Shown: in pieces, positions 34,624 through 46,690 of the stretch | How positions within the stretch are numbered: position 1 is the first letter of the stretch | How the letters are laid out: each line of letters opens with the position of its first letter | Assembly (NCBI GenBank): GCA_037176885.1 | Contig: JAWWNJ010000031.1 | Location: forward strand, 1,178,001 to 1,242,000 | DNA from: Favolaschia claudopus | Taxonomy: Eukaryota > Basidiomycota > Agaricomycetes > Agaricales > Mycenaceae | Direction of reading: 5' to 3' | Length of the DNA: 64,000 nt | Notes under the pieces: model-generated | The model's input: only the letters and a program-made list of their open reading frames with translations | Database searches by the model: none | Told to the model about the DNA's origin: nothing | Program-made: the position numbers and the translations under genes

Positions 34624-36701
34624 CTATGATGAGGCCGGTGGAGGCAGTCGGTGCTCACGCTCGCTGGCTTGTTGCGAGATTGTGATATACGCACCGCCCG
34701 TCTCTTCTGACAGACCCGGTGGCGAAGTCGGCAGCATGCGAATGTTGTCCTCATTCGGATCCAGATCCTCGACCCAATTCCTCATGGCGAGGAATTTCGG
34801 GGTCTTGATGAACTGTAAAGGAATGTTCAGTCGGTATAACCGCCACAAAAAGGATCGAGACGCACCTTGGGTACTGAATCTGTGGCCATCAGACGGAAGA
34901 CGTGCGTCTGGATGCGCTCGTACAACCGAATCATCGTCTGAAGCTGCGTCGCGTTGAACGCGTTGGCTTGCTCCTGATCCACCTGCCCTTGGAAGACTTT
35001 GCCCGTCATACTCGTCACAACATCCTCCAAATACTTTGATAACTCGTTCCGAAGCCCATGGTCGATGTTCAGCTCGCATTGACTTGAGGGAGCCAGATAC
35101 CGGTTGTAGATCAGGAACGCCGTGTTGATCAACGACTCGTGGTGCTTCTCCATCGCAGCCTGCCCGGGCGTAGCTCTTGACGCCTTCGACACCGGGGTTG
35201 AAGCGACAGCGCTGGAGGTGATGTTGAACTTGCGCTTGAAGTCTTCGACTTCAAGCCAGAACGACAAGTTCTCCTCGCAGAAATTGCCCTTCAAGAACTC
35301 GCGGAACAGGGCACGCAGTGCCGGATCGTCAAGTATGTACTTGAGACGGTCAGTATTGCTCTCTTTGCCTGCCCGGTGAGCCGCCTCGTAATTGAGCTTC
35401 TCGGCAATGGAGATGCGGCGGTGGATCTTGGCGTCCGACGGCTTCTTGTTAAGGTGATCAGGCTCGTCGACAGAGGAGCGAGTTGTGGTAGTGAGATTGG
35501 CGGAAGAGGTGTTGGGGGACTCCTGCATTCCGCGCGCACTATCCCAATGTGCCACCCGACGACCCTCATCCGTGATCTTGTAGATAGCCTTGGCCGTGCA
35601 TCGGAACTCACCATGTTGCTATGAAAGCGAGTTCAAAAAACATCAAAGCCGAGGGAGAGAAAAGACGTACGCTGACAGGTGAATTGCCGCCAGGGGCCGA
35701 GCCACGGACGGTGAAGATGATGGCAGAATCATTGTTCTTCCGCTTGTCGCTGACCAGGGTAATGAGACCAAAGCGAACAAACTGGGCGGCCATCTCAGCT
35801 GCCTCCTCCCTTCCCACCACCGATGTGAAGTCGCATAGCCACTCTAGGGCAGTGACGGCAGCGAAGCAGAATTTGTGGGACTGAGGACCTTTACCCTGGA
35901 GCGGTTGGGCACGGTCGGTGACGTCCATCAGCGAAACACCCTTGGAGCGCTCGTTGTAGCGGGCGAAAGCGTCGGGAGGTGCATTTGTCGGGGCCGGATA
36001 GTTCGGTTGGCGACCGACGAAACGGCGGAAGAGGGCAGTGATGACAGACTGGGTAACAATGATCTCGTCGTCTGTAGAGCGACGCTCCAGGTGAAGGAGC
36101 TTGATGCAGATGGGCTGGGTGACGAAAACGTTCTGCAGATGATCAGAGTTTATGCCGTTCTTGCTGATGAAACGTTCCAAGACGTGAAGGCCTTTTGGCG
36201 TGAGGATGTAGACACCACGGTCTTTGAAAAGGTTGGAAGAAGGGTCTGTGGCGTTCTCGATCAAACGGGCGTCCATGAAGTGCTGGCACATGGCCTTTGC
36301 CATGTCGCGAGTCATGGAGAAAGTGGTAGTTGTTGTTGTTGTGACGACCCGCGAGGGCTCCCTGGGATCCGGTCCCCGATTAGACTGGGAGAATTTAAGG
36401 GAGGCGAGATTCTGAGCTGCCTCATCCCTATACCACGCAGTGAGTAAGTACGAGAGTGGCACAGCGCCAGCAACGACGAACGTAGAGAAGGAGTTTTGGA
36501 AAGTCTTGAAAAACTGCTTGTGGGGGCCCAATTGTAAAGACACTATTAAGGTAGCAAAAAGGTCGAGAGTGTCCTGAGGAAAGGCATGAGATGGGCATGG
36601 GTGAAATATGAGACGACTGAGGTGACCTTGAGGAAAGGACGGCCCCGCTTGGTCGTCTTCATCATGTGGGACGAGGTACCCGAATCTTCGGCGGTGGGCA
36701 T
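34624..36701 (-). CDS. DEP-RGS regulator of G-protein signalling (Sst2/FlbA/Thn1 type)
   Basis: GTPase-activating protein for a heterotrimeric G-alpha; in fungi this type controls pheromone response, hyphal growth and sporulation (thn1 in Schizophyllum, flbA in Aspergillus). Five exons (36627-36701, 36482-36573, 35671-36427, 34866-35618, 34624-34812) give 621 residues. The N-terminal half holds two DEP-like regions (FSMTRDMAKAMCQHFMDARL with KDRGVYILTPKGLHVLERF; CDFTSVVGREEAAEMAAQFV with TAKAIYKITDEGRRV). The RGS domain begins RLKYILDDPALRALFREFL, continues NFCEENLSFWLEVEDFKRKF, and ends near QLQTMIRLYERIQTHVFRLM. The start ATG lies in the only exon that splices cleanly to the first DEP region. 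All core RGS elements appear present. Confidence 0.94.
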
Positions 36702-38086
36702 GGTGGAGACGAGAGGAGGAGTACAAGGAAATTAGTGGCTCTAGGTTGAAGAATCGGCGGGCGGGGGAGGGGGAGGAAGAGAAGCAGGTCACGTCGTGAC
36801 GGTCACACGTCACTGATCAGTTTGATAAACCAGTCGTCAAGTTGCGCCCCCCTCGTTGTAACGTCCGACCTTCACTGCTGCAGCCACCACAACTTAGAAT
36901 TTAACATACATTTACAGTCTCATCCTCTCCCAAGTCTCCTCCCCTAGTCATTGCCAGCCATTCCAAGCTATATTCGCCGCTCCTCTGCAAATACACCCGT
37001 GGTTGATCGTGGGCAAGGAACCAGCCTTTTTGACGTGCCTCGTTCTGCTATCAGGTCGATCCCTTCCCTCTGCAGTTTTCAATCTGCTCGTACTCCTGCT
37101 CAATGCTCTTTCTGACAATTGGCTCGCTTGTTCTTTCTCCTGAGTACCTTAGCATCAACCTCCAAACCTTTTGTGGACACAAATGCACTCCACAATCTGA
37201 TTTAAGTTTTTTGCAAATTTACTTCGATCGACGCTGCCGTTTGGACCAGGACAGCAACGAGGCTCTTTTGGTAAATTTTCTTCCGCTTAGGGTTGTTGGC
37301 GAGCGTGAAACCTCCACGCATTTTACACGCTTTGTGTACGGCGGAGGACTGTACGTTGGCTGGATGTACGGTTTTCGCCGGGCTGCCGCGGAGCTGTCAT
37401 TTTGTTGCCGTCTCACGAGTGTGAAGTTTATGTGAGGTTTCTGGCTGAGTCCCATCTTACTCGGCCTCAACATCGGGATCCTCAACCACACACATGTGTC
37501 TGGAAATGTTGAGAAACCTGATTGCACTCACAGCTCTGTCCCTGAAGACTGTTCGCTGCGCAAACTAATCCTTGGAATCGAAATGATATACGGAAATATG
37601 CGGGAACTGGTTGCTCAGTGCCGACGGGTAAATACAGGCCTGCCATAAGGGTGCATAATAGCTGGTCCCGCCGGCTTGGAGACCTAGAGTCCGGCTCCTC
37701 GGTCCTTGCGACGCGGGTCTAGTCGGTGGAGATGGAGGCAAGGAGACCTGTTGCGCAGGACGAGAGAAAAATTCCAAGGCCGATACCTCGAGCCTTGGAC
37801 TGCTTCAAGTCAGCTTTACCAAGTTTGAGTCTGGATTGCTGCGATGCTGAGACAAGACAATTTGCTTCCGCCTCGCTTGACACTACGCGATTCAATATAT
37901 TCTCGTAAGTGTGACGACATCACGCGTATGTGACAACTCGTTTCTCTCACTCAAACTCACATCCGAACCAATTCTAGTAGGCCACGCACTTGAGGGACTG
38001 CGTAACAAGGAACAACGGCTTTTTTTGCGCGACAATCATCGTATGAGCTTCACCAACATCAATGTATCCAGCCATGCCAATTTCAG
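36702..38086. other. Intergenic region
   Basis: Promoter of the RGS gene and, probably, an unresolved 5' exon of the next plus-strand gene. A GTAAGT donor-like site near 37907 could belong to it. No other gene recognised. Confidence 0.5.
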
Positions 38087-39187
38087 AGATTTCCTGAGCT
38101 CACCGAGCCGACTCAGGATCCCGCAGGTGTTAAAGCACTATTAGATCGCCTCCGCGCGTCTCAGACTTGGCAGAACATCATCAATCTACCTCCAGAACAA
38201 CCGCCCACTCCTGCTGCCGCCCCCGCTCCGCCAAACCCAGAACCTACGAACTCTGTCGCAGCTCTACTTTCCCAATTGAACGCACCGCCCGTATCAGCCT
38301 CCCCTCCTTTAACTCAACCATTTACTGGCTCCTCAAACCCGCGACACCCGCCGTCTTCAACCAAGGAGTCTGCTTTTCGTTCAGTGCCGCCTCCATCGGC
38401 ACCGGCTGCGACGCAGTATCAACCGGTCGAGGATGTCCGGTCCCTGACGTTTCAGCAAGCGTTGCCGCGTCTAGCACAACTCTCCGATGACCCCGTAATT
38501 GTGTCTACTATTCAAAGAGTGCGTACGAGTCTCTGTCTTGTCAATGTTTCGCGCGTCTTGGGGTCATAATATAGATTCTGATCCCAGATCGATGTTATTT
38601 TATAGCTCAAACAAGACCAGGATAAGCTGGAGCGTGAGCTGTGGGCAGAGCGTACAGCAATTCGCGTAAAGTATGAGGAAAAAGTCAATGTCGCGAAAGT
38701 CAAGTATGCATCATATACATATTCGGGTTTCCTGCACGTTGTAGCTGACAAACGGTGTGCCCTCAATAGAGCCAGCATGATTGGCGCCGGTTCCGGTTTG
38801 AGCAAGCATGAAGCAGATGTTCGTCTCTTCAATCAAGTGTTTGCTTGTAGGGAAGCTCAATCTTTATAGATGCTTGTTCAAGCGTACGAGCGAGAGCTCG
38901 CACGGTTTGACAAGGAGCGCGCACTTCCTGCTTGGGATGGGCTCGTCAACAGCCAACAAGCGGCTCTAGCGCAGCTCCGTGTACCGACCATGTTCCCGAC
39001 CGCTGGCAGAGACGACCGAGAGGTCTGTCTTCTATGCCGGCTGTTGTACTAGTGCCATCGCTGACAACATGTATTTCCTTCTCACTGTTCTGTTGCTCCG
39101 TTGTTTCGACGTGAACAGCGGCAACAAAAAGTGGTCCAGGTGTTGGAGGGGATTGTGGGAACCACAGCCTCAGCTTCCACAGTCTGA
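38087..39187 (+). CDS. Conserved coiled-coil protein, function unknown (5' end unresolved)
   Basis: Five exons from an acceptor-like TTTCAG at 38086: 38087-38518, 38606-38703, 38770-38818, 38870-39022 and 39119-39187 keep one frame for 266 residues. The N-terminal part is Pro/Ser/Ala-rich (WQNIINLPPEQPPTP). The C-terminal part is a charged coiled coil: LKQDQDKLERELWAERTAIR, then KASMIGAGSGLSKHEADMLVQAYERELARFD, and PAWDGLVNSQQAALAQLRVPTMF. The initiator codon is probably in an upstream exon that I could not place; an ATG at 38044 would need a 23-nt intron, which I reject. I do not recognise the family and give no function. Confidence 0.7.
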
Positions 39188-40285
39188 CCCAACCTTTCAA
39201 TGCGGGGTTTGTGTAAGACGAAGATGAGGTGTAGATGAGGTGAGTGTTGGTATCATTGCCCCCACAAGACATCATCGGAAAGTTCAACTGTAGACGCGCA
39301 GATGTAATTTCGTTCAGTGTTCTGTTCCATCACCGGCGAATGGTAAATATAGGAAACGCTGTCGCACGGAGTACCCGATCTTGGTGAGGAAGCAAGGAAG
39401 GTGGCGACACCCATTCTTCGTGAGCCAATTTCAGCTCTGGGCAAAGAAACAGACAGGAGGAGGCTTCTGTGTTGTTGGAGTCAACCTCGCGCGATTCCGC
39501 TTGATATCTTGTTCGTCTCTTTGCGTTTCAATTCATTGGAGGAAACTTCGTCCACGGCCCCTGCGCACAAACGGCCAAATCAGGAGTTTGTTGCTGTGGG
39601 AGCGGCGACTTTCGAATCTTGGGCCTGAAATCATTGATAACCACTGACTTCTTGGAGCTCGGGAAATAGGTATTGTCGCATGAACGTTGTCGACAGCCCT
39701 TGAATGCTCGCTTGACTTTTAGTTCAGGTGCGTATACGTACCCCTGTGGAAGGGCCGTTGCCCGTGTCGTATGCTTTTGTTATGTTTTAGGCCTAGTTCT
39801 CTTGGAGGGTTATTGCCCGTTGATAGGAGCCGTATCTCGACATAATTGGAAGTCTCACACTTGTCGCCCGCAAGACAACGAACGGCATCTGTTCTCAGCT
39901 GTTCTTTTGTGAAGTTCTTTCGCTCCAGATGGCATGACCGAGTCTCCACAGTTTCACGCTTGAAAGAGAAGAAAAACAGAATGGCGAGGCCCTCGTTGGC
40001 GGCAATAACCAAGTCGAGAGGCCTTGAGACGAGCGTTGACGGCAGGTGTTCGGCCACAGAGACTGGAACCTCGGCTAAAGAGCCCGCTTTTGATCTTTTT
40101 GATGCGCCAAGTGACGATCATCCGGATCGAGGGTCGAAATAACAAACCTTGATTCGCCCCGCGTCAGGGTCACCCTTTCGGATATTTTTTCGACAGTGGC
40201 TAGCCGACATGCTTCTCCATTGACTTTCCCTTCTACTCACTTGTACATACCTCTCCTGCGCACTCAAGCCCCCCCCATCCTTGAG
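39188..40285. other. Intergenic region
   Basis: No gene recognised; short frames on both strands lack any coherent protein pattern. Confidence 0.55.
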
Positions 40286-42114
40286 ATGCCGTTCGTCGAC
40301 CTCCACAGCTCCGACGACTTCGCCTCGATATTCTACACGTCCAATTCCTTTTCAGGCAACGTCGGTGGTTTCGATCCCGCAAAGCCCACAGTTTGCATAC
40401 TTCACCCTACGTTCCTCGATTCGTCATGGCTGTACCCGCAATTCAACGACCCACGCCTGGACTCCGAGTTCAACCTTATTGCATTCGACATGCGCGTCGC
40501 CGGAAAGTCTGAGTGTCGGAGTAGTGGGAGGCATGATAGTTGGGTCGAAGCAGCAGACCTCGCCCTCTGTGCATTGGTGCGTGCCAGAGTTTTGCGTTCT
40601 GTCCTTTGTTAACAACTTGCTCTTGTTCAGTCTCTTCGTCTTGCACCCTTCCACATCCTTGCAATGGAGGGGAATGCAATAAATTGCGCCCTCCGGTTCG
40701 CTGCACTGTACGTGTCCCTCCATAATTGTTTTTCCCGTGTCGTACAACCGTTCCGCGGAGTGCTGATACTCGCTTACAGCTTCCCGGAAATGTGCCTCAG
40801 TCTGGCGTTGTGTAACGTCCCCGCGCCAATGGAGTACGTCACTAAATTTTCACTGTCAGTGGGCAAGCCCTTACGAGTGGCAACGATCCAGGCTCAAATG
40901 GATTTACACGGCGTACGACGAGCTGATACAGACTTGGTGTTTTGCGGAGGATCTAGAGTCGTACGAGCATGTGGCAATGGAGTCGGTCACCCTTACCTTC
41001 GGCTCGGTGCGTCTGTTTTGTGAATTTTTACAATCTAGCGCTGCTCACACTGCAGCTGGCGTTAGGACATTTCTCCCGAGCTGCGGGATGATGTGCGTAC
41101 ATTTGGCTTATCTCCGACCTTGTGCTCAAGTTCAATAGTTGATCGCATATTGGGAAACGACGATGCACCCTCGCAAAAGGTGTCGTATCGTGGAACAAGC
41201 CAGTGTCACCATGCACGTACGTTTCTGCTGTCTTCTCGCATGGCCACGCGTTGAGGATATTTCCAGCGGTCGCCTTTGCCCGCCGAAGCATACACTTACA
41301 TCACGCAACCGGTGCTTGTCATCCATGGAGACGCGAACGAAGCCTGCCCCCGTAAATATGCCGAACGCATGGCGCAGGAGCTGAAAAGCATAATCTACAG
41401 CGTCAAAGGTTGGAATGTTTCACGGATGCTCATTTTCGATGGCTGAAATGAAGACCAGGGGGTGGCGGGTATCTCAGCATACCGCAAGGCACTGCGTCCA
41501 TTGTGAACCAGGTCTACGTGAAATTCGTATCCCGTCTACCTCGCGCGCGTTCCGATCCACTGGACCCCTCTATAATAACAGAGGAACGAATGCAAGAAGC
41601 GTTGGCCAAGTTGGAGCAATTTACAGGCAATACAGCCTTGCGAATGCGCGACCCAGTTTCCTCGCTGTCGTTCTGCTGTCTCCCAGACGAGATAATTCAT
41701 CAACAAGCAGAACAGCTGAAGCTATACCGCAAAGGGCAGTCCCTAGCGTTCCTTCCTCTGACCCCGACGGGCCGGCCAATTCGCCGGTACTCGGAGCGGC
41801 CAAGAGACGATTGGTTTGAGAGCAAGACAGAAGGCATGTCATATGCAGGTATGTATCTAGATCTGTGCACTGCGCACTCGCAATCTCGAAATCTCTGGCT
41901 CATCAGGACCATAGGAGGACGCTTCTTTTCGGAGCCTACGGCGACGCCAAGAAACGATAGACCTCTGCCTTTACCCAAACCTGAACCCCTCATTGTCGAG
42001 GACGGACGGCTGCGGCGTGGTGGGTTCATTCCAGCGGACAAACACGTCGTTAACCGTTCCATGGCTAAAGTTGTTGCGAGCTCGCAACCCAAGTTGCACC
42101 AATTGTTCTTGTGA
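40286..42114 (+). CDS. Alpha/beta-hydrolase fold protein
   Basis: Nine exons (40286-40576, 40631-40707, 40780-40833, 40892-41006, 41066-41092, 41139-41216, 41267-41408, 41459-41848, 41915-42114) give 457 residues. The fold is read from the strand/turn pattern: PTVCILHPTFLDSSWLYPQF (oxyanion region), FNLIAFDMRVAGKSE, FHILAMEGNAINCALRFAALFPE (nucleophile elbow position, reading M-E-G-N-A rather than G-x-S-x-G), and QPVLVIHGDANEACPRKYAERMAQEL (acid region). The usual serine nucleophile is therefore not obvious, so the enzyme may be inactive or use other chemistry. The C-terminal 130 residues are a low-similarity extension. The last intron (41849-41914) is 66 nt and in frame. Confidence 0.85.
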
Positions 42115-42601
42115 TCTCCTCTCTCCCTTGCTGCTCGACTCACTTGTACATACTATGCATGCATATTTACTCACCCCGCTCTCTTCTCGCATCGTCGATT
42201 CGCATTCATCTTGACCACTGTATTAATATACCACATAGAGGCACGTACATTACCCAGTTGACTCCAGAACGGGTCGGATTTTTGTAAAAGTACATTATCA
42301 TTCGTATGTTTTCGAATTCCTTGTTAAAAAGACGTCAATTCAAACTGTTTTGAACTGAACTTGGATTGAGAACAAATCGAAAACCCCAACTAAAGGATTA
42401 ACGGATTAACATTATGTACTACATACTACCGTCGACCTTCCAGTGCAACAACACTACAGTAACTTTGCTCTTTTGTTTTTATCTATCCTCTGAAGGGGCC
42501 TGTACAGTTAACCGTCTATGAATGAGAGACAAACGAGGTCGCAAACGCTGTTCAGTCTAAAATCGTGTTTCATCGTGTGTTTCTGTCCATGACCGCCCCT
42601 C
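42115..42601. other. Convergent 3' intergenic region
   Basis: 3' flanks of the hydrolase and UXS1. Contains a GGATTAACGGATTAAC-type direct repeat near 42393-42410. No gene. Confidence 0.6.
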
Positions 42602-44163
42602 TCAAAGACTTCCTTCCGCCATCTTCGCCTTGTAATAGCGCACCATCTCCTCCAGCCCCATCCTCACAGTCCACCGCGGCTGCCACTGCAGCGACTGCTT
42701 CGCCCGCGTCGTGTCCGGGCGACGCTTCTGTGGGTCATCCGTCGGGATAGGCTCATACTTGATCTCAACGCGGCGTGCACGCTTGACGCCATCCTCGTCC
42801 TGTACCTTCTCGACAATTTCACGAACAAGCTTCGCAAAGTCACCGATCGTGAACTCGTCTCCGTTGCCGATGTTGACGGGACGCGACTCGTCGCTGTTCA
42901 TGAGTGCGATCATGCCGTCGACGAGGTCGTGGATGTATTGGAACGACCGCGTCTGGGTGCCGTCGCCGTACACAGTCATGTCCTCGCCTTTGAGAGCTTG
43001 AACGATGAAGTTGGAGACGACGCGTCCGTCGTAGGGGTTCACTTGGATAATCAGGTGAGCCTTAGCAAGGCAAGTAAGCAGAAAATATTACTGCGCGGGC
43101 CGTAAGTGTTGAAGATTCGAGCAACGCGAACATCGACACCATCCTGGCGCTGGAACCCGTAGGTGAGAGTCTCCGCTACACGTTTCCCTTCATCGTAGCA
43201 GGCACGCGGGCCGATGGGGTTGACGTGCCCCCAGCTGGGATCAGAATATTGGTTTAGATTCCGCGCACAGTAAATTAGTCTCACTAGTCCTCAGTTTGCG
43301 GGTGAACTTCCGGATCGCCGTATACCTCTGTCATGCATCATTAGTTGAGTGGTATAAGCGCAACCACCGGTATCGTACCTGAAGTGCTGCTGATGAGAAA
43401 TCGCGCCTTGGTACGTTTGGCAAGACCCAGCATGTTCAGAGTGCCCATGAAAGACGTTTTGATGGTTTTCACCGCGTTGAATTGATAATGAGGGGGAGAG
43501 GCAGGGCAAGCAAGATGGTAGATTTCTACATGCAAATCTAAATCGCAACACATTGGGTAGATGGCGGATTCGCTCACGGTCGCATTCAATCATGAAGGGC
43601 TCGACGACATCGTGGCGCACCATCTCGAAGTTGGGGTGCCCGATCCAATGGCTAACGGTAGTCTTTGAACCAGTGAAGAAGTTGTCAATCACAGTGATTT
43701 CATGGCCGAGTATCATGAGACGGTCGACGAGATGCGAGCCAACGAAACCAGCACCACCAGTGACGAGAATCCGTTTGCGTTCAGATGGAGGCAGTAGTTT
43801 TACAGGGGGGAAACGGGACAACGTGGTGTACGAGATGCCCTTGGTGTCGGGGTGGTAAATCGATTTCGACTGATAAGCTGCACCCTGGGTGAACTGAGCA
43901 TTCGAGGATTCCTCTATGGCCGATGAAAGAGATTCGAGCTCGTTTGCCTTGAGGACATAGTGGGGACGGAGATACAGGGAACGGAGAACATCCAAGGGGA
44001 CCTCTGAATCAAAGCCAAAGCGCTGGAAGCCAACGGTGGTTATTTCCTTGCCATCTTTGTCCAAAGTTTTAATCTAGACGCGGAACAAGGTCAAAGCGCG
44101 ATCTGGAGGGAAAGCAAAGAGATATACGGGGGCGGCGGGCATATCGTTTGCTGGGGGGGACAT
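42602..44163 (-). CDS. UXS1: UDP-glucuronic acid decarboxylase (UDP-xylose synthase)
   Basis: Converts UDP-glucuronate to UDP-xylose, the xylose donor for fungal glycans and capsule-type polymers. Six exons (44128-44163, 43578-44073, 43379-43525, 43285-43327, 43092-43234, 42602-43041) give 434 residues. It is an extended SDR enzyme: Rossmann motif [18 protein letters not shown] (glycines near residues 118, 121 and 124), NAD ribose-binding [22 protein letters not shown], the catalytic stretch ISSTSEVYGDP and the YDEGKR tyrosine/lysine pair, then [21 protein letters not shown]. No N-terminal membrane anchor is visible, so it is probably cytosolic. Starts 156 bp from the divergent bystin gene. 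Confidence 0.96.
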
Positions 44164-44319
44164 GGTGGGGATTAGCAAGGAGCAAAGAGACAGAATCGGA
44201 ACATTTACGTGGCGGGAAGGTTTTTAATGTGGTCGGCCTGAGCGTGCACAGCGCGAAGCTGTCAAATCAAACTTTTTTTTATCCCGTGAGATCCAAATCC
44301 GTCTTGAACTAGGTCAACT

Positions 44320-45935
44320 ATGCCCGCCACGCGGAAACCATCTGCAAAGTCGAGACACGACCCTCTGCAAGCTAAAACTTCTCTACTCGCTCAGCTCGGC
44401 GACGATGAACTCGAAGCAAAGTACGGCCGCGTCTCTCAGCCTGGAAAACGGAAAAACAAGTCGAAAGATAACGACGACGATTCTTCCGAGGTTCTTTGAT
44501 TTTCTGTGGGCTTCCCGACACCGCCCTGACTCTGGAAGTAGACGATATTGGATCCCAAAACATCCAAACGGATCTTCGAACTAGCCAGAGATCAGCAGGA
44601 TGAGCTTGATGCACTGGATGAAGAGCAGGAAGAAATGCGACCGTCCACCTCGACAAAACCGAGGTTTCGAGACGATGATGACGATGAAGACTCGGAGCTT
44701 GAAGATATAGATGAGGAGGAGATCGAGGAAATAGTAGGTCCTGTTTTTCCTACATAAATAATTCAATTGATGTAAGGCACAAGGAAATCGACGAGGAAGA
44801 TTTGGAAACTCTAGATGCGCTTCATCCTCACAATGCCGGCGAACGAAGGACGCTTGCAGATATAATCTTCGCCAAGCTTGAAAGTGGCGAAACCGAACAA
44901 AATCCCGCAGTAATACAAAAGGTGAAGCAAGGTAATTTTTCGTGTCTTGCAACACACTCCGCTTTTGCTCAGACGTATGTATAGATCGAGAAAAGCCCGA
45001 TCCTGCTTTGGGACTAGACCCCAAAGTCGTCGATGCGTATACCAAGTGAGCCTTACCTCGTTGTACTTGCATTCTATCCGAGACTCAACGCTTTGCAGAG
45101 TCGGCATATTTCTCCGTCGCTACCCATCCGGCCCGCTTCCGAAAATATTCAAAGTCATTCCCTCCCTTCCTGCATGGGCTCGGTTACTCGCCCTCACCCA
45201 ACCCGAGAACTGGTCCCCACACGCCTGTCTAGCTGCAACCCGCATATTCATATCCACCATGAAGCCACCGCAAGCTCAGCTATTCCTCAGCGTCGTGCTC
45301 CTCGACGCCATTCGGGAAGACATCCAGCAAAATAAGAAGCTCAACGTACACTACTACGACGCTCTACGGCGCGCGATGTATAAACCCGGCGCGTTTTTCA
45401 AAGGAATTATTTTCCCGATGCTGGATGTAGGCTGATCTACACGCTTGTGTGTTCATCTCATTTATCATCTTTTCAGCAAGGAACCACTTTGAAAGAGGCC
45501 GCCATCGTGGCCTCTGTTCTGGCGCGCACCAAAATCCCAGTGCTTCACGCCTCCGCCGCGCTAATCCACATCGCGGAGATGGACTACTCCGGTCCAAACT
45601 CCCTCTTCATTCGCGTCCTCGTCGACAAAAAATTCGAGCTACCGTATAAGGTCGTCGACGCGCTTGTCTTCCACTTCATTCGTCTTTCCAATACGTATAA
45701 AGCCCGTACGCGCGCAGACTCCGATAAGCTGCCAGTTCTGTGGCACCAGAGTCTACTGGTGTTTGCGCAGAGGTACGCGTCTGATCTGACGCCTGACCAG
45801 AAGGACGCGCTTTTGGATGTGGTGCGTGCAACTCCTCACGCACAAATTGGGCCTGAGATCCGTCGGGAACTCGTCAATTCTGTGGTGCGGGGTGCTCCTA
45901 GGACGGATGTGAATGGTGATGTAGAGATGACTTGA
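44320..45935 (+). CDS. ENP1: Bystin / Enp1, 40S ribosome biogenesis factor
   Basis: Nucleolar and cytoplasmic factor needed for 18S rRNA maturation and 40S export. Six exons (44320-44490, 44542-44733, 44784-44931, 44985-45045, 45099-45426, 45477-45935) give 452 residues. The N-terminal third is charged and acidic (DDDDDEDSELEDIDEEEIEE). The bystin domain follows: VGIFLRRYPSGPLPKIFKVI, LALTQPENWSPHACLAATRIFIS, NKKLNVHYYDALRRAMYKPGAFFKGIIFP, LKEAAIVASVLARTKIPVLHASAAL, YKVVDALVFHF and KLPVLWHQSLLVFAQRY, all conserved landmarks. Divergent with UXS1. Confidence 0.97.
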
Positions 45936-46690
45936 AGTTGTGTTTGTTCGGCAGGATTCGAATGTGTATTTTTTTGGTTGCCTCTCATCGAACTACCAGC
46001 CTGAGTTCTCTCCTGATATCCGACTCTCCATTTCTCTTCCAAAGGCAAAGACCACATTTAACTTGTCTCGCCCTGCTTATGCATCGTCTCTGTTAACAAT
46101 CGCCGCTGGACCTCTGACTTTTAGTTCGATTTTTCGAGGCTATACTTGCAATGGCTGCTTCTGCATATGTGAATGGACACCCATAACGCTACATAACGTT
46201 CCCGATAGCAGCGGAGTGCATGTGTTCCCCGTTGGCGGTAAGAGTCCAATAATGCAATACGCTGCCGGTTAGGCTGATCTCGTTGACACCAGTTGCGTCG
46301 GCACTATTTGGCGACACTGAATGCCTCGGTTTTACGCCTCCTCGCCTCTACCGACAGTGTTGCCGCAACAAATCGGTCGGAAGGAACACCACATACTTAA
46401 CATGTTAAGTAGCAAGGGGCCTGAAATCAAGGAACTCTGGGACATGGAAGAACGATCCATGTGATCACGGCCATTAACATCCATCTTCCTGTCTGTGTAC
46501 GCGCTAAATATCTTCTGCGTCTTCGTTCCGGTACCACATAACGTCATTCGCCGCCGAAGAACATCGTTCTTAAAGCTGGGACCGGTGACTAGGAGATCGC
46601 TCGGCCTTACGGTATGGATTGTTGATGAGGCACATATAAAGAGTTGGCTTTCTTTGCTTCTAAAGGACAGGAAGTCCAATCCTTCTAATC
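45936..46690. other. Intergenic region
   Basis: 3' flank of bystin and promoter of the next hydrolase; TATAAA at 46635. No gene. Confidence 0.6.
46635..46640 (+). promoter_or_regulatory. Candidate TATA box of the secreted hydrolase
   Basis: TATAAA lies 51 bp upstream of the ATG at 46691. Confidence 0.45.

Noticed and set aside
38044..38086. ATG 38044 as the start of the coiled-coil gene, via GTATCC..TTTCAG
   Set aside because: The implied intron would be only 23 nt, too short to splice.
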